A stretch of 64,000 nucleotides of DNA from Gemmatimonadota bacterium. Lineage in GTDB: Bacteria > Latescibacterota > UBA2968 > UBA8231. Positions within the stretch are counted from its first letter, which is position 1, and each line of letters begins with the position of its first letter. The DNA lies in contig JABHDC010000090.1 in the NCBI GenBank assembly GCA_018673255.1, positions 47,910-111,909 of the forward strand, written 5' to 3'. Below the pieces are notes generated by a model. That model searched no databases and was not told the DNA's origin. It saw only the letters and a list, made by a program, of their open reading frames with translations. A program made the translations under genes and the position numbers. Below are positions 63,097-64,000 of this stretch, in pieces.

Positions 63097-64000
63097 ATGC
63101 AGCTGATCTCCGAACAAGGTAGCGAGCGGGCCACCAACGACAGTGGCAAGATCATCACCCATGATGGTCAAACGCACGTCATCTGGCAGGATGTCACGCG
63201 GGATGGCTACTTCAACCGTATCCGCTCCCTTGACCACACAACCGGCCTGTGGTCTCCCCCTGTCACCCTCGACCAGGGCATCGACAACCACGCGCGCGGC
63301 GTGATGACGATCGATCCGCAGGGCTTCATACACGTCATCCTCGGCGGACACGGCTCGGCGGTCAGTTGGTGTCGATCTTTGTTGCCGAACGACAGCTCCG
63401 GATGGACTCAACCTCAGCCCATCGGCACCGGTACCTATCCTATTCTCCTGTGCGACCCGGAGGGCACCCTGTTACTGACCCTGCGGGGGCAGGGCGACCA
63501 GCGCCATCAGCGTGGCCTGGACCTCTATCGGTGCGAAGCGGGAGGCGAGTGGGAGGCACCACGTCGTATCGTCAAACTGGCAGAGGAATACGGACAGGCC
63601 TATGCCGGTTTCCATACGCAGATGGACATCGGTCCAGATGGGGTTCTCCACGCCATCATCGATTTCTACGAAGGTGAAGACGAACACGGGAGAGGACTGC
63701 ACCAGGCAGTCTGCTACGCCTGCAGTCGCGATGGCGGCATTCACTGGCAGAAGGCCGACGGGTCATCGATCCAACTGCCGGCACGTCCCGAGGATCTGGA
63801 CACGCTGGCACGAAACGCATTCTCGCGTCACGAACCACTGCCGCCACCCGAGATCAAACACGGTGGCATCGTGGTCTCGGCTTCAGGGCGGCCCTTCTTC
63901 TTCTACCTCCACCACACCCTGGCACCAGGGCATGTGAGTTTTGGGACCGTCGATGAGGAGGGCGTCATCAGGGAGCAGGTCGTCTCCCACCATTGGGAAG
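63097..64000 (+). CDS. BNR-repeat protein, sialidase-like (partial, 3' end missing)
   Basis: The first 301 codons of a gene that runs off the window. The ATG at 63097 is the first in-frame start after topA, but its ribosome-binding site is weak. Sequence blocks IITHDGQTHVIWQDVTRDG, DNHARGVMTIDPQGFIHVI, HTQMDIGPDGVLHAIIDFYE and CSRDGGIHWQKADGSSI follow the BNR_4-type beta-propeller pattern of putative neuraminidase-like proteins. No signal peptide is seen in this frame. With the GH29 fucosidase nearby, a role in glycan processing is likely, but the substrate cannot be read from this part. Confidence 0.8.
   Translation, partial: MQLISEQGSERATNDSGKIITHDGQTHVIWQDVTRDGYFNRIRSLDHTTGLWSPPVTLDQGIDNHARGVMTIDPQGFIHVILGGHGSAVSWCRSLLPNDSSGWTQPQPIGTGTYPILLCDPEGTLLLTLRGQGDQRHQRGLDLYRCEAGGEWEAPRRIVKLAEEYGQAYAGFHTQMDIGPDGVLHAIIDFYEGEDEHGRGLHQAVCYACSRDGGIHWQKADGSSIQLPARPEDLDTLARNAFSRHEPLPPPEIKHGGIVVSASGRPFFFYLHHTLAPGHVSFGTVDEEGVIREQVVSHHWE

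Noticed and set aside
1..64000. CRISPR array, rRNA, prophage, or restriction-modification system
   Set aside because: No regularly spaced repeats with unique spacers, no rRNA-like sequence, and no phage structural, integrase or methylase-restriction genes were seen.

Overview
The window is a GC-rich, densely coded bacterial chromosome segment with about 43 protein genes, many joined by 4-bp start/stop overlaps. I saw no rRNA, tRNA, CRISPR array or prophage. Several features suggest a member of the FCB-type candidate phyla (Latescibacterota, Krumholzibacteriota, Eisenbacteria and relatives): secreted proteins with FlgD/T9SS-like C-terminal tails, a DUF4159/DUF4175/MoxR/DUF58 operon, Gfo/Idh dehydrogenases beside aldo/keto reductase, GH29 fucosidase and BNR genes, and a complete suf operon. 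That placement is inference from gene content, because no marker gene was compared.

Layout. 1-4473 (+): a housekeeping run of dtd (3' end only), maf, a RodZ-like membrane HTH gene and priA. Three 21-bp tandem repeats with dyad symmetry follow. 4536-15842 (+): a seven-gene envelope-type operon, namely Reg_prop propeller protein, DUF4159, DUF4175, TPR protein, an unassigned periplasmic protein, MoxR ATPase and DUF58. 16043-22294 (+): sufB-C-D-S-U-T plus an Rrf2 regulator with three cysteines, behind a promoter region with two near-identical 25-bp dyads. 22297-28471 (-): DesVI-like methyltransferase, lipoprotein, PLP aminotransferase, NAD synthetase and Gfo/Idh dehydrogenase, preceded by a structured leader or small RNA ending in a strong intrinsic terminator. 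28767-34585 (-): sucA-sucB-lpdA, the 2-oxoglutarate dehydrogenase complex. 34920-40794 (+): purL, Gfo/Idh and aldo/keto reductase, closed by a 14-bp-stem terminator. 40968-46835: SGNH hydrolase, a 16-residue-repeat surface protein, a 164-bp MITE-like inverted repeat, an M20 peptidase whose stop codon lies in that repeat, glutamine cyclotransferase and a NicO-type metal transporter. 47233-53941: CstA, a second DUF4159 protein and two secreted proteases (M28 and MXAN_6640-like). 54068-58375: two small membrane-anchored coiled-coil proteins divergent from a helicase-exonuclease fusion resembling MrfA joined to MrfB. 58652-64000: GH29 alpha-L-fucosidase, topA with a lysine-rich tail, and the start of a BNR-repeat gene.

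The items most worth a second look are the single-chain MrfA-MrfB-like repair protein, the suf dyad pair that looks like the operator of the operon's own Rrf2 regulator, the leader/ncRNA before the methyltransferase operon, the MITE-like element that supplies a stop codon, and the DUF4159-DUF4175-MoxR-DUF58 operon. Start codons were chosen from ribosome-binding sites, signal peptides and family N-termini. Where several are possible, the entry says so.
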